Shown here in pieces: positions 43,024 to 52,278 of a stretch of DNA of 64,000 nt. Each line of letters begins with the position of its first letter. The stretch's first letter is position 1. Below the pieces are notes generated by a model. It saw only the letters and a program-made list of their open reading frames with translations, had not been told where the DNA came from and searched no databases. The position numbers were made by a program, and so were the translations under genes. The stretch covers positions 1,984,001 to 2,048,000 of the forward strand of contig NZ_CP152474.1 of the NCBI RefSeq assembly GCF_039727615.1, in the 5' to 3' direction. The DNA comes from Leclercia sp. S52. GTDB taxonomy: Bacteria > Pseudomonadota > Gammaproteobacteria > Enterobacterales > Enterobacteriaceae.

Positions 43024-43842
43024 TTACTGGGCTTCTATTTTAAAGGCGCGAGGCTGCGGGGAAGGGGTCTGTGGACCAAACCAGACGTCGTAGATCTTCG
43101 CCGCGTCGCCGTTGCTCTCCAGCTTCACCAGCTCGTCGTTCACCACTTTCAGCAGCGCGGTTTCGCCTTTCTTCACCCCGACGCCGATCTCCTCCTTACT
43201 CAGCAGATCGGGCAGAATTTTAAAGTTGGCTTTGTCCGGCGCCTGAGCCAGCAGCCCGGCCAGAATGGTGCTGTCCTGGGTGATGGCCTGCACGTTGCCG
43301 TTGCGCAACGCCGTCAGCGCCAGCGGGATATCGTCATAGGAGAGCACGCGGGACTGCGGGAATCGCTGATGCAGCGCCTGCTCCCCGGTGGTGCCCTTTA
43401 CCGCCCCGATACGCGCCTTGCTGTAAGCATCCAGTTTATCCGCCCCTTTGGCCGGCACCAGGAACTGCTGCCCGGTGACGAAGTAGGGGGTGGAAAAATC
43501 GATCACCTGGGCACGCTCCGGGGTGATGGTGATATCCGCCACGATCAGATCCGCCTTGCCCGACTGCAGCAGCGGGATGCGGTTAGCCGGGTTGGTGGCG
43601 ACCAGCTCCAGCTTGACCCCCAGCGTTTTGGCTAATGCTTTGGCGAAATCCACGTCGTAGCCGACGATCTCGTGGCTTTTCGCATCCACCGAGCCAAACG
43701 GCGGGTTAGCATCGAAGGTGGCGACTTTCACCACGCCCGCCGCCTTGATATCGGCCAGCTGGTCTGCCTGCGCCTGAGCGGAAAGGATCCCGCCTGCGGC
43801 CAGTAAAGCCAGTACCAGCGCCCGTTTTGTCTGTTTTGCCAT
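43024..43842 (-). CDS. Periplasmic amino acid-binding protein of the ABC importer
   Basis: A 272-residue SBP family 3 protein, first gene of the importer operon. The signal peptide (about 1-26) ends AQAQA. The family segments [24 protein letters not shown] and [20 protein letters not shown] are clear. These resemble glutamate/aspartate or cystine binders, but the substrate cannot be fixed. The start at 43842 has an AGAGGAA ribosome site. Confidence 0.92.
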   Translation of the reverse strand: MAKQTKRALVLALLAAGGILSAQAQADQLADIKAAGVVKVATFDANPPFGSVDAKSHEIVGYDVDFAKALAKTLGVKLELVATNPANRIPLLQSGKADLIVADITITPERAQVIDFSTPYFVTGQQFLVPAKGADKLDAYSKARIGAVKGTTGEQALHQRFPQSRVLSYDDIPLALTALRNGNVQAITQDSTILAGLLAQAPDKANFKILPDLLSKEEIGVGVKKGETALLKVVNDELVKLESNGDAAKIYDVWFGPQTPSPQPRAFKIEAQ

Positions 43843-44083
43843 AAATTCCTCTGAGTCTGTTTTTTGTTTTGTCCTGTTACGCTCCCATAACCGCCTCCGG
43901 CCGCCAAATGCCAATATCGTCTTTGCTATGTGAAAAAAATCATTAGTGAACAGCCTGTTACGTAGCCGTAAAAAGAAGAGGTGCTTTTGCGATTCGCGCA
44001 CATCCTCTGCCGGAATCGGCATTTCTCGCCGCGCCAGATTGCTGGTTTACTGCATACAGGCTGAAAAAATGAGGAACAGGGCA

Positions 44084-44245
44084 ATGGGCAAACTGATGAG
44101 TACGTTACGGCGGTTTTTTGCCGCGAAACCGGAAGAGAACAGCGCGCAGCGTATTATTGAATCTATCTTGCCGGTTGCCAGCCTGTATGGCGTGGACATC
44201 GCCAACATCGACCCGGAGTGGTTCCATGAGCAAACGCAACGCTGA
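44084..44245 (+). CDS. Small hypothetical protein, 53 residues
   Basis: The ORF begins MGKLMSTLRRFFAAKPEENS and continues AQRIIESILPVASLYGVDIA, a basic N-terminus followed by an amphipathic segment. A GAGGAACAGG ribosome site precedes the ATG. It lies between the ABC importer and the sensor kinase. I do not recognise the family. The spacing and codon pattern look coding, but support is modest. Confidence 0.5.
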   Translation: MGKLMSTLRRFFAAKPEENSAQRIIESILPVASLYGVDIANIDPEWFHEQTQR

Positions 44246-44321
44246 GCACCGCCATGTGCGGGAAACCTACTGGAACGAGGTGTGCGTTATTCCGCGCTCG
44301 CCCCGCCATTCTGGACGCTAA
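44226..44321 (+). CDS. Possible overlapping small protein, 31 residues
   Basis: A short ORF starting MSKRNAEHRHVRETYWNEVC overlaps the preceding small gene by 20 bases, with a CGGAGTGG element before its ATG that lies inside that gene. It is very basic and rich in Arg and His. Translational coupling would explain the layout; chance is possible. Confidence 0.3.
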   Translation: MSKRNAEHRHVRETYWNEVCVIPRSPRHSGR

Positions 44322-44405
44322 CATCCAAAAATCACCGCAAATTTTGTCCCCGGCTTAGCTTCCTGCTAAGGTCTCTGGCGTCCTTTACCAGCGCCAGTTA
44401 ACCGA

Positions 44406-45735
44406 ATGAACAGCCGAAAATTTTTAAAACGTGGGCTTCTGATCTGGCTCCTGCTCTGCCTGCTGAGCAGCGTGCTGTTGTATGCCGAACAGATCCGCCG
44501 TCAGTTCTGGGATCTGGACCGGGCGTTTGCCACGGCCTTTGCCGAGGCGGGGGCGGTGCTTACGCAGAACGAGTCGGTGCTGCCGCTGTTAAATGGCGAT
44601 GAAGATCTGGCCGCGCTGCGTAAAAAATTCCCGCAAATCCTCGACCTGCAAAAGACCCGGGGGCGCGCCCTCGACGCCGCGCGGGTAGAACCCCTGGGCG
44701 ACACGCAGTACTGGCTCTACAACCCCTGGCGACAGATCCGGGTACTCATCGATACCCGGGCGGTGATCGGTGCCTGGCCGCATTTTACCCGTCTCAGCCT
44801 GGATCTCCGCAGTGACGCCTCGCCACCCCCGGCGGATACCTTCTGGCACTGGCAGCGGCAGTTCGCTCAGCACACCCAACCCTTTATCCTGCGGGCCGAC
44901 GCCCGACCGGCGTGGCTGAATGTCGCCCTGATGCCGTTTTTGCTGCTCTGGCTGGGGTGGGCCGGGATGATGGCGGTAGGCGGGGTGATCCTCTGGCAGC
45001 GTAAACAGCGCCAGAACGCCGACCAGCGCGCCCGGTATTACCAGCATGCCAGGCTCAATACCCTGGGGGGAGATCACCGCGGGCATCGTGCATGAGATCA
45101 ATCAGCCCTTGACCGCGGCCCAGACCTGGATCCAGGGGGCGCAGCGTCAGCTGCGGCAGGGCAATCCCGAGGCGGTGGCGCAGGCCCTCGGATCGGCGCT
45201 GGTGCAAACCCAGCGGATAGCCGAGCTGCTGACCCGCTTTCGCGAACACGTCACCGAGGAGCGGGTGGACCTGGGCGAGGTGGATCTGGCCAGCTGCTGG
45301 CAGCAGGTCGGCAACCTGCTGGAGCACGAGCGTACCGCCAGACATATCCGCCTCACCCATGATTTTTCCCCCGATGCCCGCACGCTCTGCGCCGACAGGC
45401 TGTGGCTGGAGCAGGTGTTGCACAACCTCCTCAGCAACGCCATCCAGGCGCAGCAGGAGCGTGCGGCGGGATGGGTGCATATCCGCAGTCAGCGCAACGG
45501 CGAGGTTATCCGGATAGAGATCGCCGACGGCGGGCCGGGCTTTACCCCGGACGCCTTACAAAACGCCTTTATGCCCTTTTACAGCGGGCGGCAGGGCGGT
45601 ATCGGTCTGGGCATGACCTTAACCGAATCGTTGGTCACCAGAATGAATGGCACCCTTGCGCTGGATAATACCCCGGAAGGCGGCGCCAGGGTCCGGTTGC
45701 AGTTCGCTTATCACGGGAGTCAGGAAAATGGATAA
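44406..45735 (+). CDS. Membrane sensor histidine kinase (DctB/FixL-like; frameshift at a G6 run)
   Basis: The frame breaks at G6 45065-45070. Deleting one G gives about 442 residues. Helix 1 (about 11-27) and helix 2 (about 188-208) flank a small periplasmic domain of about 160 residues. The H-box is GEITAGIVHEINQPL with phosphoacceptor H229. The N-box NLLSNAIQA, G1 DGGPGF and G2 GGIGLGMTL complete the kinase domain. The end overlaps the response-regulator start by eight bases, so the pair is coupled. The signal is unknown. Confidence 0.85.
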
Positions 45736-46352
45736 TGTCATCTGGTTAATTGACGATGATGCGTCGGTCAGGGAGTCGCTGGTTTTTCTGCTCTCCGGGA
45801 TGAACTGGCGCGTTGAACCTTATGAGAGTATTGCGGCCTTTACCGCCGCCCACGGCGAAGAGAAGGCCCTGACCGGCTGCCTGCTGCTGGATATGCGCAT
45901 GCCGGGTAAAGGCGGGCTGGCCTGGCTGGAGGAGGGGGCCTGGCCCTGGCCGCTGCTGCCGGTGATCCTGATGACCGGCCACGGCACTATCGATGCCTGT
46001 CGACGGGCGTTCCATAACGGGGTATTTGAGTTTTTCACCAAGCCGCTGGATGCCGACACGCTGATCGAATCCATCACCGCCGCGCTGGCAGAGAGCCAGC
46101 AGCGGGTGGGGCGCTGGCAGGAGGCCAGACGGGCCAGAGCGCTGTTTCGGCAGCTCACCGCCCGGGAACACGAGGTGCTGCTGGCCCTGATGGAAGGCAG
46201 CAGTAATAAAGAGGTCGCCGCCCGGCTCAACCTCTCGCCGCGGACGGTGGAAGCGCACCGGGCGGCGGTGTTCCTCAAGCTGGGGGGTCTCCAGCCTGGT
46301 GCAGGCCATTCGGGAATACGACAAATTGCAATCCGTAGAACTACCAGGGTAA
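45728..46352 (+). CDS. FixJ/NarL-type response regulator (frameshift at a G6 run)
   Basis: A receiver domain with acidic pocket DDD (9-11), phosphoacceptor D55 in LLLDMRMPG, MTGHG and the FTKPLD lysine, then a LuxR-type HTH with LTAREHEVLLALMEG and NLSPRTVEAHRAAVF. The G6 run 46282-46287 breaks the frame. With one G removed the C-terminus reads KLGVSSLVQAIREYDK and stops at 46352, giving 207 residues, a normal TtrR/FixJ size. It is the partner of the preceding kinase. Confidence 0.87.
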
Positions 46353-46429
46353 CCCCGTAGTCGACCGAATAACATTTCAGTACGCACATCGGTACGCTGC
46401 ATCTGTTTCCACTTACCTGAGGATGTGCG

Positions 46430-46912
46430 ATGAAAAAGTTAATGATGGCAGCAGCCTGTGTAGCCGGGATGGTCAGCGTATCGGCGCAGGCGCAGTCCGT
46501 GGCGCAAAAAAATCTCTCCCTGACCCAGGCGAACGCCCTGGCCAGCGCGGCCATTCAGGCCTGTACCGCCAAAAATTATCAGGTCAGCGTCACGGTGGTG
46601 GATCGTGCCGGAGTGGTTAAAGCGGTACAGCGCACGGACAATGCTGGTCCGCATACCCTGAAAGCCAGCGAGATGAAAGCTTTTACCGCACTCAGCACCA
46701 AAAATGCCTCGGGCAAAGTGATGGAGTCCGCGCAAAGCAACGCGGGGGCGCAGAACCTGCGTGATATCCCGGGCCTGCTGCTGCTGGCGGGTGGATTGCC
46801 GGTTAAAGAAGGAGATGACGTGATCGGGGCCATCGGGATTGGCGGTGCGCCGGGTGGGCATCTGGATGAAGCCTGCGCCCAGCAAGCAATTGACGGTATG
46901 ACGAAGTCGTAA
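46430..46912 (+). CDS. Secreted HbpS/GlcG-family (heme-degrading/binding fold) protein
   Basis: A 160-residue protein of the HbpS/GlcG/PduO-C family with a signal peptide (about 1-22, ending AQA). The core SVTVVDRAGVVKAVQRTDNA and the C-terminal GAIGIGGAPGGHLDEACA are typical. Family members bind heme or cobalamin-like ligands, or have unknown roles. It starts about 78 bases after the response regulator and may be its target or an extracytoplasmic accessory of the kinase. Confidence 0.85.
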   Translation: MKKLMMAAACVAGMVSVSAQAQSVAQKNLSLTQANALASAAIQACTAKNYQVSVTVVDRAGVVKAVQRTDNAGPHTLKASEMKAFTALSTKNASGKVMESAQSNAGAQNLRDIPGLLLLAGGLPVKEGDDVIGAIGIGGAPGGHLDEACAQQAIDGMTKS

Positions 46913-46945
46913 TCATTCCCGACGTACGGGATGGTTTTGTAGGTG

Positions 46946-46979
46946 TTGTAGGCCGGGTAAGCGAAGCGCCACCCGGCAT
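46946..46979. repeat. REP element
   Basis: GGCCGGGTAAGCGAAGCGCC followed by ACCCGGCA is a single enterobacterial REP unit, downstream of the HbpS-like gene. Confidence 0.8.
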
Positions 46980-46985
46980 AAATCT

Positions 46986-47016
46986 AAAGCCCCGGCGATC
47001 GTCCGGGGCTTTTTAC
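46986..47016. terminator. Bidirectional intrinsic terminator
   Basis: AAAGCCCCGG / CGATCGT / CCGGGGCTTTTTA lies between the HbpS-like gene and the convergent 47-residue gene. It has a T-run on the plus side and a shorter one on the minus side. Confidence 0.85.
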
Positions 47017-47017
47017 A

Positions 47018-47161
47018 TTAGATCTTGCAGGCGTCGCCGCAGTCATCGTCCGCTACAATCGCCTGGGCTTTTTTATCCGCATCTTCAAGGCGTTCTGCGT
47101 TACGTTCTTCCGCTTCATCCAGCCCGTCAAACACCAGATTGTTGAGATCAATTTCCATCAT
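47018..47161 (-). CDS. Small acidic protein, 47 residues, with C-terminal CGDAC
   Basis: The minus-strand ORF starts MMEIDLNNLVFDGLDEAEER, continues with an acidic and charged helix, and ends VADDDCGDACKI. An AGCAGG ribosome site precedes two successive ATGs (47161 and 47158). A terminator follows the stop. Two cysteines four residues apart at the very end could bind metal or form a disulfide. The leader-like acidic body plus Cys-rich tail also recalls modified-peptide precursors, but no modifying enzyme is adjacent. I do not recognise the family. Confidence 0.65.
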   Translation of the reverse strand: MMEIDLNNLVFDGLDEAEERNAERLEDADKKAQAIVADDDCGDACKI

Positions 47162-47285
47162 TTACCTGCTTTGTTCGGTTTTTGTTCCAGGTCGTATTAT
47201 AGAGCAAAACCATGAGCTGGGGCACCCCAGCGCACATAAGGATAATCCTTGCCATACTGATAAATCATCCGGCTAAGGAGACCTC

Positions 47286-48104
47286 ATGATCGTCCTGTGT
47301 AAAACCTGCGGCACGTCCTATGACGTGGCCAGCGAACCGCAACAGTGCGCCATTTGTGAAGATGAACGCCAGTACGTGCCCGCGACCGGGCAGGCGTGGG
47401 TTGATTTCAGCACCCTGACCGCCACCCACACCAACAAGTGGCAACAGCTCGAAGACAATCTTCTGAGCATCAAAACCGTTCCCGCGTTTGCCATCAGCCA
47501 GCGGGCGATCCTGCTGCGCACCCCGCAGGGTAACGTGCTGTGGGACTGCATCGCCAACCTCGACCCTGCCACCCACGCGCTGGTGACGGCGCTGGGCGGG
47601 ATCGACGCTATCGCCATCTCGCACCCGCACTACTACACCACCATGCAGGACTGGGCCACGGCCTTTAATGCCCCGGTCTGGTTGCATGCCAGCGATCGGC
47701 AGTGGGTGATGCGCGACAGTCCCGCCCTGCGCTTCTGGGAAGGGGATTCCCTTGAGATCGCTCCTGACGTCAGGCTGCTGCGGCTGGGCGGCCATTTTGC
47801 CGGTGGCACGGTGCTGCACCACAACGTCGACGGGGGCGTGTTGCTGGCCGGGGACATCCTGCAGGTGACCCCCGGAAAAGACGCCGTCTCGTTTATGTGG
47901 AGCTACCCGAATATGCTGCCGCTGCCGGCCAGCGAGGTGAGCGAAATCGCCGCCCGTCTGGACGATGTGCGCTTTGAACGGCTCTACGGCGCCTTTGAAG
48001 GGCAGAACATTTCCGCCAGCGCGCGGGAGATTGTTATGCGGTCGGTCGAGAAATATATTGCTTGTCTGAACTCGGGGCCGGTGGGTAAACTCGAAAAACC
48101 GTGA
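47286..48104 (+). CDS. MBL-fold metallohydrolase-like protein with N-terminal zinc ribbon
   Basis: The 272-residue protein begins with a zinc-ribbon-like motif (C5, C8, C21, C24). It continues as a metallo-beta-lactamase fold with ISHPHYYTTM, LGGHFAGGTV and GGVLLAGDI. The canonical HxHxDH is reduced to HPHYYT, losing the Asp and His of the second metal site, so a classical dinuclear hydrolase is unlikely. The substrate is unknown. It lies just upstream of the carbonic anhydrase gene on the same strand. Confidence 0.8.
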   Translation: MIVLCKTCGTSYDVASEPQQCAICEDERQYVPATGQAWVDFSTLTATHTNKWQQLEDNLLSIKTVPAFAISQRAILLRTPQGNVLWDCIANLDPATHALVTALGGIDAIAISHPHYYTTMQDWATAFNAPVWLHASDRQWVMRDSPALRFWEGDSLEIAPDVRLLRLGGHFAGGTVLHHNVDGGVLLAGDILQVTPGKDAVSFMWSYPNMLPLPASEVSEIAARLDDVRFERLYGAFEGQNISASAREIVMRSVEKYIACLNSGPVGKLEKP

Positions 48105-48147
48105 TCTCGATCATGCCTGTACAATCACAAAAAAATGAGACTTTGCT

Positions 48148-48783
48148 ATGCAACATATCATTGAAGGTTTTCTCAGCTTTCAAAAAGAAGTTTTCCCGCA
48201 ACGTAAAGACCTGTTCCGCAGTCTGGCTTCCAGCCAGAATCCCAAAGCGCTGTTCATCTCCTGTTCTGACAGCCGTCTGGTGCCGGAATTAGTCACCCAG
48301 CAGGAGCCGGGACAGCTCTTTGTCATTCGTAATGCGGGCAACATTGTGCCACCTTTCGGGCCAGAGCCGGGCGGCGTCTCCGCCACCATCGAATACGCCG
48401 TGGTGGCGCTGGGCGTCACCGACATCGTGATCTGCGGCCACTCTAACTGCGGCGCGATGAAGGCGATTGCCGACAATGCCGACCTCGAGCCAATGCCGGC
48501 CGTGTCACACTGGCTGCGTTACTCCGATGCCGCCAAAGCGGTGGTGGAAAACAAGACCTGGGACAACCCGACCGACAAAGTCAACGCCATGGTGCAGGAA
48601 AACGTCTTCGCCCAGCTGAGCAACATCAAAACCCACCCGTCGGTGGCGGTCGGCCTGCGTAATAACGCTATCCGTCTGCACGGCTGGGTTTACGATATCG
48701 AAAGCGGCGACATTCGCGCCCTGGATAAAGATTCGAAAACCTTCGTCTCCCTGTCCGAAAACCCGGGCGTTTACTTCGAGTAG
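48148..48783 (+). CDS. Beta-class carbonic anhydrase (CynT/Can type)
   Basis: The enzyme interconverts CO2 and bicarbonate. The 211-residue protein has the zinc ligands C39, H98 and C101 and the Asp-Arg dyad D41/R43 ([22 protein letters not shown]). The [18 protein letters not shown] segment is typical of bacterial beta enzymes. It is 43 bases after the MBL-fold gene. No cyanase gene adjoins, so the symbol is left open. Confidence 0.93.
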   Translation: MQHIIEGFLSFQKEVFPQRKDLFRSLASSQNPKALFISCSDSRLVPELVTQQEPGQLFVIRNAGNIVPPFGPEPGGVSATIEYAVVALGVTDIVICGHSNCGAMKAIADNADLEPMPAVSHWLRYSDAAKAVVENKTWDNPTDKVNAMVQENVFAQLSNIKTHPSVAVGLRNNAIRLHGWVYDIESGDIRALDKDSKTFVSLSENPGVYFE

Positions 48784-48793
48784 AAACGCATCT

Positions 48794-48816
48794 TCAGGGC
48801 GGGATCCCCGCCCTGA
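48794..48816. terminator. Perfect hairpin between convergent carbonic anhydrase and cupin genes
   Basis: TCAGGGCGGG / ATC / CCCGCCCTGA is a perfect ten-base stem in the 39-base gap between two convergent genes. It probably limits readthrough in both directions, although no U-tract is present. Confidence 0.65.
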
Positions 48817-48822
48817 CTCCGC

Positions 48823-49990
48823 TTAAGGCAGTGCTTCCAGTCTGCGTCCCGCCCGCTTCGCCGTTTCAGGCAGCAGATCCACCGCCGTCACATAGCCATC
48901 TGGGTCAAGGCAGCGATTGGCCGCTCTGGCCTGCTCCAGGATCGTCTCATCCCAGTAGATGCGCTTACGCTGATCGCCCTGGGTGGTGAGAATGCACTCC
49001 ATATCGCCGTCCAGCGCGCGGTAGGACCGCCAGCTGTTCTCCGGGACCGAAATCACCGAGCGTTCAGGGGCGATAATGCTCACCTCTTCGCCCTCCAGGT
49101 TCCAGGTCACCTCCAGCGTTCCCTTAAAGACCATGATCACCTGCACGTCCGGGCACAGATGACGACCGACAAGATGATCGGATTTCAGGCGCAGCCACTC
49201 CACGGAGAAGCCGTGCGGATTGACGATAGCGGGGGCGGCGTGTTTATCCTGGCTGATGCCGAAGCCAATCACCGGCGCAATCTCACCCCCGTGGCCCGGC
49301 AGGACCGAATCCAGCAGTCCCGCCGCAGACCAGCGACGATCTTCTCCGGTCACCGCCCGCTGACGCATCTCCTCCACGGAGTAGTGACGCAGGGCGGCAA
49401 TCTCTTCCGGCGCAAGCGGGGTCAGCAGTCCCGCCGGTTCCGGCAGGGTATCCCCCGCGTTGACGTCGATGAGCATATTCTCTTTGCTCAGATACAGGCC
49501 GTACTCGCTGGCTGCGTCCAGAATCGACGGGTGCCAGATGATCCCCCCCGGTGTTATTGCCGCCCAGCACCGTGTAGACCATGCCGCAGGTCTCCTCTTT
49601 ACTGACGTTGGTGAAGCCGCGGAAGATCCAGGTTGGAATCGACAGTATGGCCGGGGCGCTGAACTCCGCTTCGTTTTCGCCGTTGGCTCCCCAGCGAAAA
49701 CGCCAGGTGCCCTCGTGAATCAAAAAGACTTCGGCGGTGAAGTGCAGATGCAGGTTGTTGGTCACCCCTTTCGGCATGGCCGCGGCACCAATGTTAAAGC
49801 CGTGCGGCTCGGGGATATTCACCACCTGAGCGGACGACTGGGTCACGCCCGGCCCAATAAAGGAGTAGTTCTGCTTCAGGTGCGAGCCGGGAAGTTTGCA
49901 ATCGATAAATGCCAGATTGCAGGAGACCATATCTTCGGGAGCAACCAGACGGCTTCTGGCCTGTTCGGGGGTAATGTGACGTGCTTTCAT
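48823..49990 (-). CDS. Two-domain cupin protein (frameshift at a C7 run)
   Basis: The frame breaks at C7 49543-49549. Removing one base joins VLGGNNTGG to IIWHPSILDAAS and gives about 388 residues with two cupin barrels. Candidate metal ligands are NNLHLHFTAEVFLI in the first barrel and LVGRHLCPDVQVIMV in the second. Bicupins include gentisate-type dioxygenases and sugar-acid isomerases; no specific activity can be assigned. It is the last gene of the left arm of the catabolic cluster. Confidence 0.75.
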
Positions 49991-50001
49991 CTTCTCTCCT
50001 G

Positions 50002-50790
50002 TTAATAGCCTGATGCGCCGGTAGTGGGGACAGCGTTGCCGCGCGCCTGGGCGACGGCTTCACGCGAGGCGCGGCCAAGCTGCATGACATCGTTGGCGGG
50101 GGTGACAAACCGGAAGCCTTCGCCGATTCGCCGGGCGGCGGCCTCGCCGGAGGTACAAAAGATCCCGGCGATTTTTTGCTGCTGACGACAGCGGCTGACC
50201 ACTCTTTCTACGGCGGCCAGCATCTCCGGGTGACGGGATTCGGCGCTGGCGCTGCCGGTCAGGGTGAGGGACAGATCGTTAGGGCCGATAAACACCCCGT
50301 CCAGCCCCTCGGTGGCCAGGATCGTGTCGAGGTTCGCCAGCCCTTCGCGGGTTTCGATCATCGCCAGGGTCAGGATTTCGTCATTGGCGTGCTGGGGGTA
50401 ATCGGACCCGCCGTACAGCAGCCCGCGGGCCGGGCCGAAGGAGCGATTGCCCAGCGGCGGATAGCGGCAGGCGGCGACAAAACGCCGGGCCTCTTCCGGG
50501 GTGGAGATCATCGGGCAGATAATGCCGTAGGCCCCGGCATCCAGCATGCGCATGATCTGCGCCGGATCGTTATCGGCCACCCGCACCAGCGGCACCGCCG
50601 GGGTAGCGGAGAGCGCCTGCAGCATGGCGAGGGCGCTGGCGAAGTCGATCATCCCGTGCTGGAGATCGACGGTCACCGCGTCGTACCCCTGATGGCCGAG
50701 GATTTCGGCGCTGTAGCTGGAAGGGATTGCCAGCCAGCCGTTGATAATGGCGGCGTTTTCTTGCACCGCCCTGAGTTTATTCTTGCGCAT
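50002..50790 (-). CDS. HpcH/HpaI-family class II aldolase
   Basis: A 262-residue metal-dependent aldolase fold related to HpaI, GarL and RhmA, which release pyruvate (or a relative) from 2-keto-hydroxy acids. The general-base His is H45 in TVDLQHGM. Metal ligands fit the Glu in MIETREGL and the Asp in FIGPNDLS. The start at 50790 has a CAGGAGTG ribosome site. It overlaps the hydrolase gene by 14 bases. The substrate is unknown. Confidence 0.88.
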   Translation of the reverse strand: MRKNKLRAVQENAAIINGWLAIPSSYSAEILGHQGYDAVTVDLQHGMIDFASALAMLQALSATPAVPLVRVADNDPAQIMRMLDAGAYGIICPMISTPEEARRFVAACRYPPLGNRSFGPARGLLYGGSDYPQHANDEILTLAMIETREGLANLDTILATEGLDGVFIGPNDLSLTLTGSASAESRHPEMLAAVERVVSRCRQQQKIAGIFCTSGEAAARRIGEGFRFVTPANDVMQLGRASREAVAQARGNAVPTTGASGY

Positions 50791-51499
50791 CTGAACACTC
50801 CTGAATCCAATGGCGTAGCGGGGTAGCGACCTCGTCGGGCGCTTCAAGCAGCGTGAAGTGCCCGGCGGTGGCGAGGGTGACGCATCTCGCCTGCGGGGCG
50901 CTCTCCGCCACCAGCTGATGGTGATGGGGCGTGCAGAGGGGATCCTGCGCGCCGTTAATAACGATGATGGGGCAGGCGAGCGAGGCCAGCGCCCCGCGAT
51001 TGTCCCGCCGGGTAATGGCGATTTCGGTCTGCGTCGCCAGGGTATCGAGGCCGCTCTCCTCTGCCATCCGGCAGATAAGCGCCAGTAAGGCCTGGTCATC
51101 CACACGCGACGGGGCAACGTACTTCGGCCACAGACTGGCCGAGAGCCAGTGGGTGAGCCCCTGCTGCCGGGCGGCGCTCACCGCCTCGCGCCGCATGGCG
51201 GCATTTTCCGGGCGATCGGCAAGCGGATTGACCGACAGCAGCGCCAGCCCGGCAATGCGCCCGGGGGCATCGGCGACCATCTGCAGCGCCACTATCGCCC
51301 CCAGCGAAAATCCGGCCAGCAGAAAGCGCGGCGGCAGCTGTTCGAGCAGCCGCTGTGAGGCCTGCGCCGCCGAAGTGTCCCCCGTCAGTCTGGAGCAGAT
51401 CGCCGCAGACAGATTGAGCCGGGCCAGGATCGGCTGCCAGAGCCGGGCGTTACAGAGCGTGCCGCTAAGCAGCACCAGCGGCAGGGCGGGATTATCCAC
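50777..51499 (-). CDS. Alpha/beta-fold hydrolase
   Basis: A 240-residue alpha/beta hydrolase with nucleophile S65 in AGFSLGA, an acid in INGAQDPL and the catalytic His in TAGHFTLLE. This type includes enol-lactonases and carboxylesterases. It lies between the SDR and aldolase genes of the left arm and overlaps the latter, so it is probably cotranscribed and acts on a lactone or ester intermediate (inference). Confidence 0.85.
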   Translation of the reverse strand: MDNPALPLVLLSGTLCNARLWQPILARLNLSAAICSRLTGDTSAAQASQRLLEQLPPRFLLAGFSLGAIVALQMVADAPGRIAGLALLSVNPLADRPENAAMRREAVSAARQQGLTHWLSASLWPKYVAPSRVDDQALLALICRMAEESGLDTLATQTEIAITRRDNRGALASLACPIIVINGAQDPLCTPHHHQLVAESAPQARCVTLATAGHFTLLEAPDEVATPLRHWIQECSDAQE

Positions 51500-51510
51500 A
51501 GTCTCACTCC

Positions 51511-52275
51511 TCAGGTTGCGGTCCAGCCGCCGTCGACCATCAACGCGCTGCCGGTGATCATCCCCGCGGCATCGGAGGCCAGGAATACTACCGGGCCCAT
51601 GATGTCCTCCACTTTGCCCAGCCGGCGCAGCTTGATGTTGTCCAGCACGTAGCGGCGAAACTCCGGTTCGGCCAGCGACGGGGCCGAGAGCGCGGTCTCA
51701 ATAAAGGTCGGGCACAGGGTGTTGACCCGGATCCCGTCCTCACCCAGCTCCAGCGCCATGGCTTTGGTTAACCCTTCCAGAGCAAATTTCGACGCGCAGT
51801 AGACGCTGCGGCGGGGGCCGCCAACGTGGCCCATCTGCGAGGAGAGATGGATAATCGATCCGGCGATCCGCTGGTCGCGCATTCGCGCCGCCACCCGCTG
51901 GCTGACAAAGAAGGTGGCCCGCAAGTTGACCGCCATCACTGCATCGAAATTCTCCTCACTGACGGCCAGAAATGCTTCGTGGCGCGCCAGCCCGGCGCTG
52001 TTCACCAGAACGTCGAACGCGGGCAGCCCGGCGAGCACCGACTCAACCTGCGCCACGTCGGTGATATCCAGCGCCACCGGATGCAGCACCAGCTTGTGCT
52101 GAGAGGCGAGCGTTACGGCGTCGTCCAGGCCCTGGCGATCCCGGGCGGCGATCCACACCTGTGCCCCGGCGTGGGCCAGGGCGACGGCGCAGGCAAACCC
52201 CAGCCCTCTGGAGCCGCCCGTTACCAGCGCGCGCTTGCCGTGCAGGTCAAAGGAGGGCATCTCAGGAAAAGTCAT
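51511..52275 (-). CDS. Short-chain dehydrogenase/reductase
   Basis: A classical SDR (254 residues). The NAD(P) motif TGGSRGLG is at 19-26, NSAGLA follows the fourth strand, and the catalytic Ser and YCASK tetrad lie near 148-165. It ends GSALMVDGGWTAT. The ARD motif after the second strand lacks the usual NADP-specific basic pair, leaving NAD preference open. The gene lies three bases from the HisD-like gene and is probably in the same transcript. Confidence 0.9.
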   Translation of the reverse strand: MTFPEMPSFDLHGKRALVTGGSRGLGFACAVALAHAGAQVWIAARDRQGLDDAVTLASQHKLVLHPVALDITDVAQVESVLAGLPAFDVLVNSAGLARHEAFLAVSEENFDAVMAVNLRATFFVSQRVAARMRDQRIAGSIIHLSSQMGHVGGPRRSVYCASKFALEGLTKAMALELGEDGIRVNTLCPTFIETALSAPSLAEPEFRRYVLDNIKLRRLGKVEDIMGPVVFLASDAAGMITGSALMVDGGWTAT

Positions 52276-52278
52276 GGG

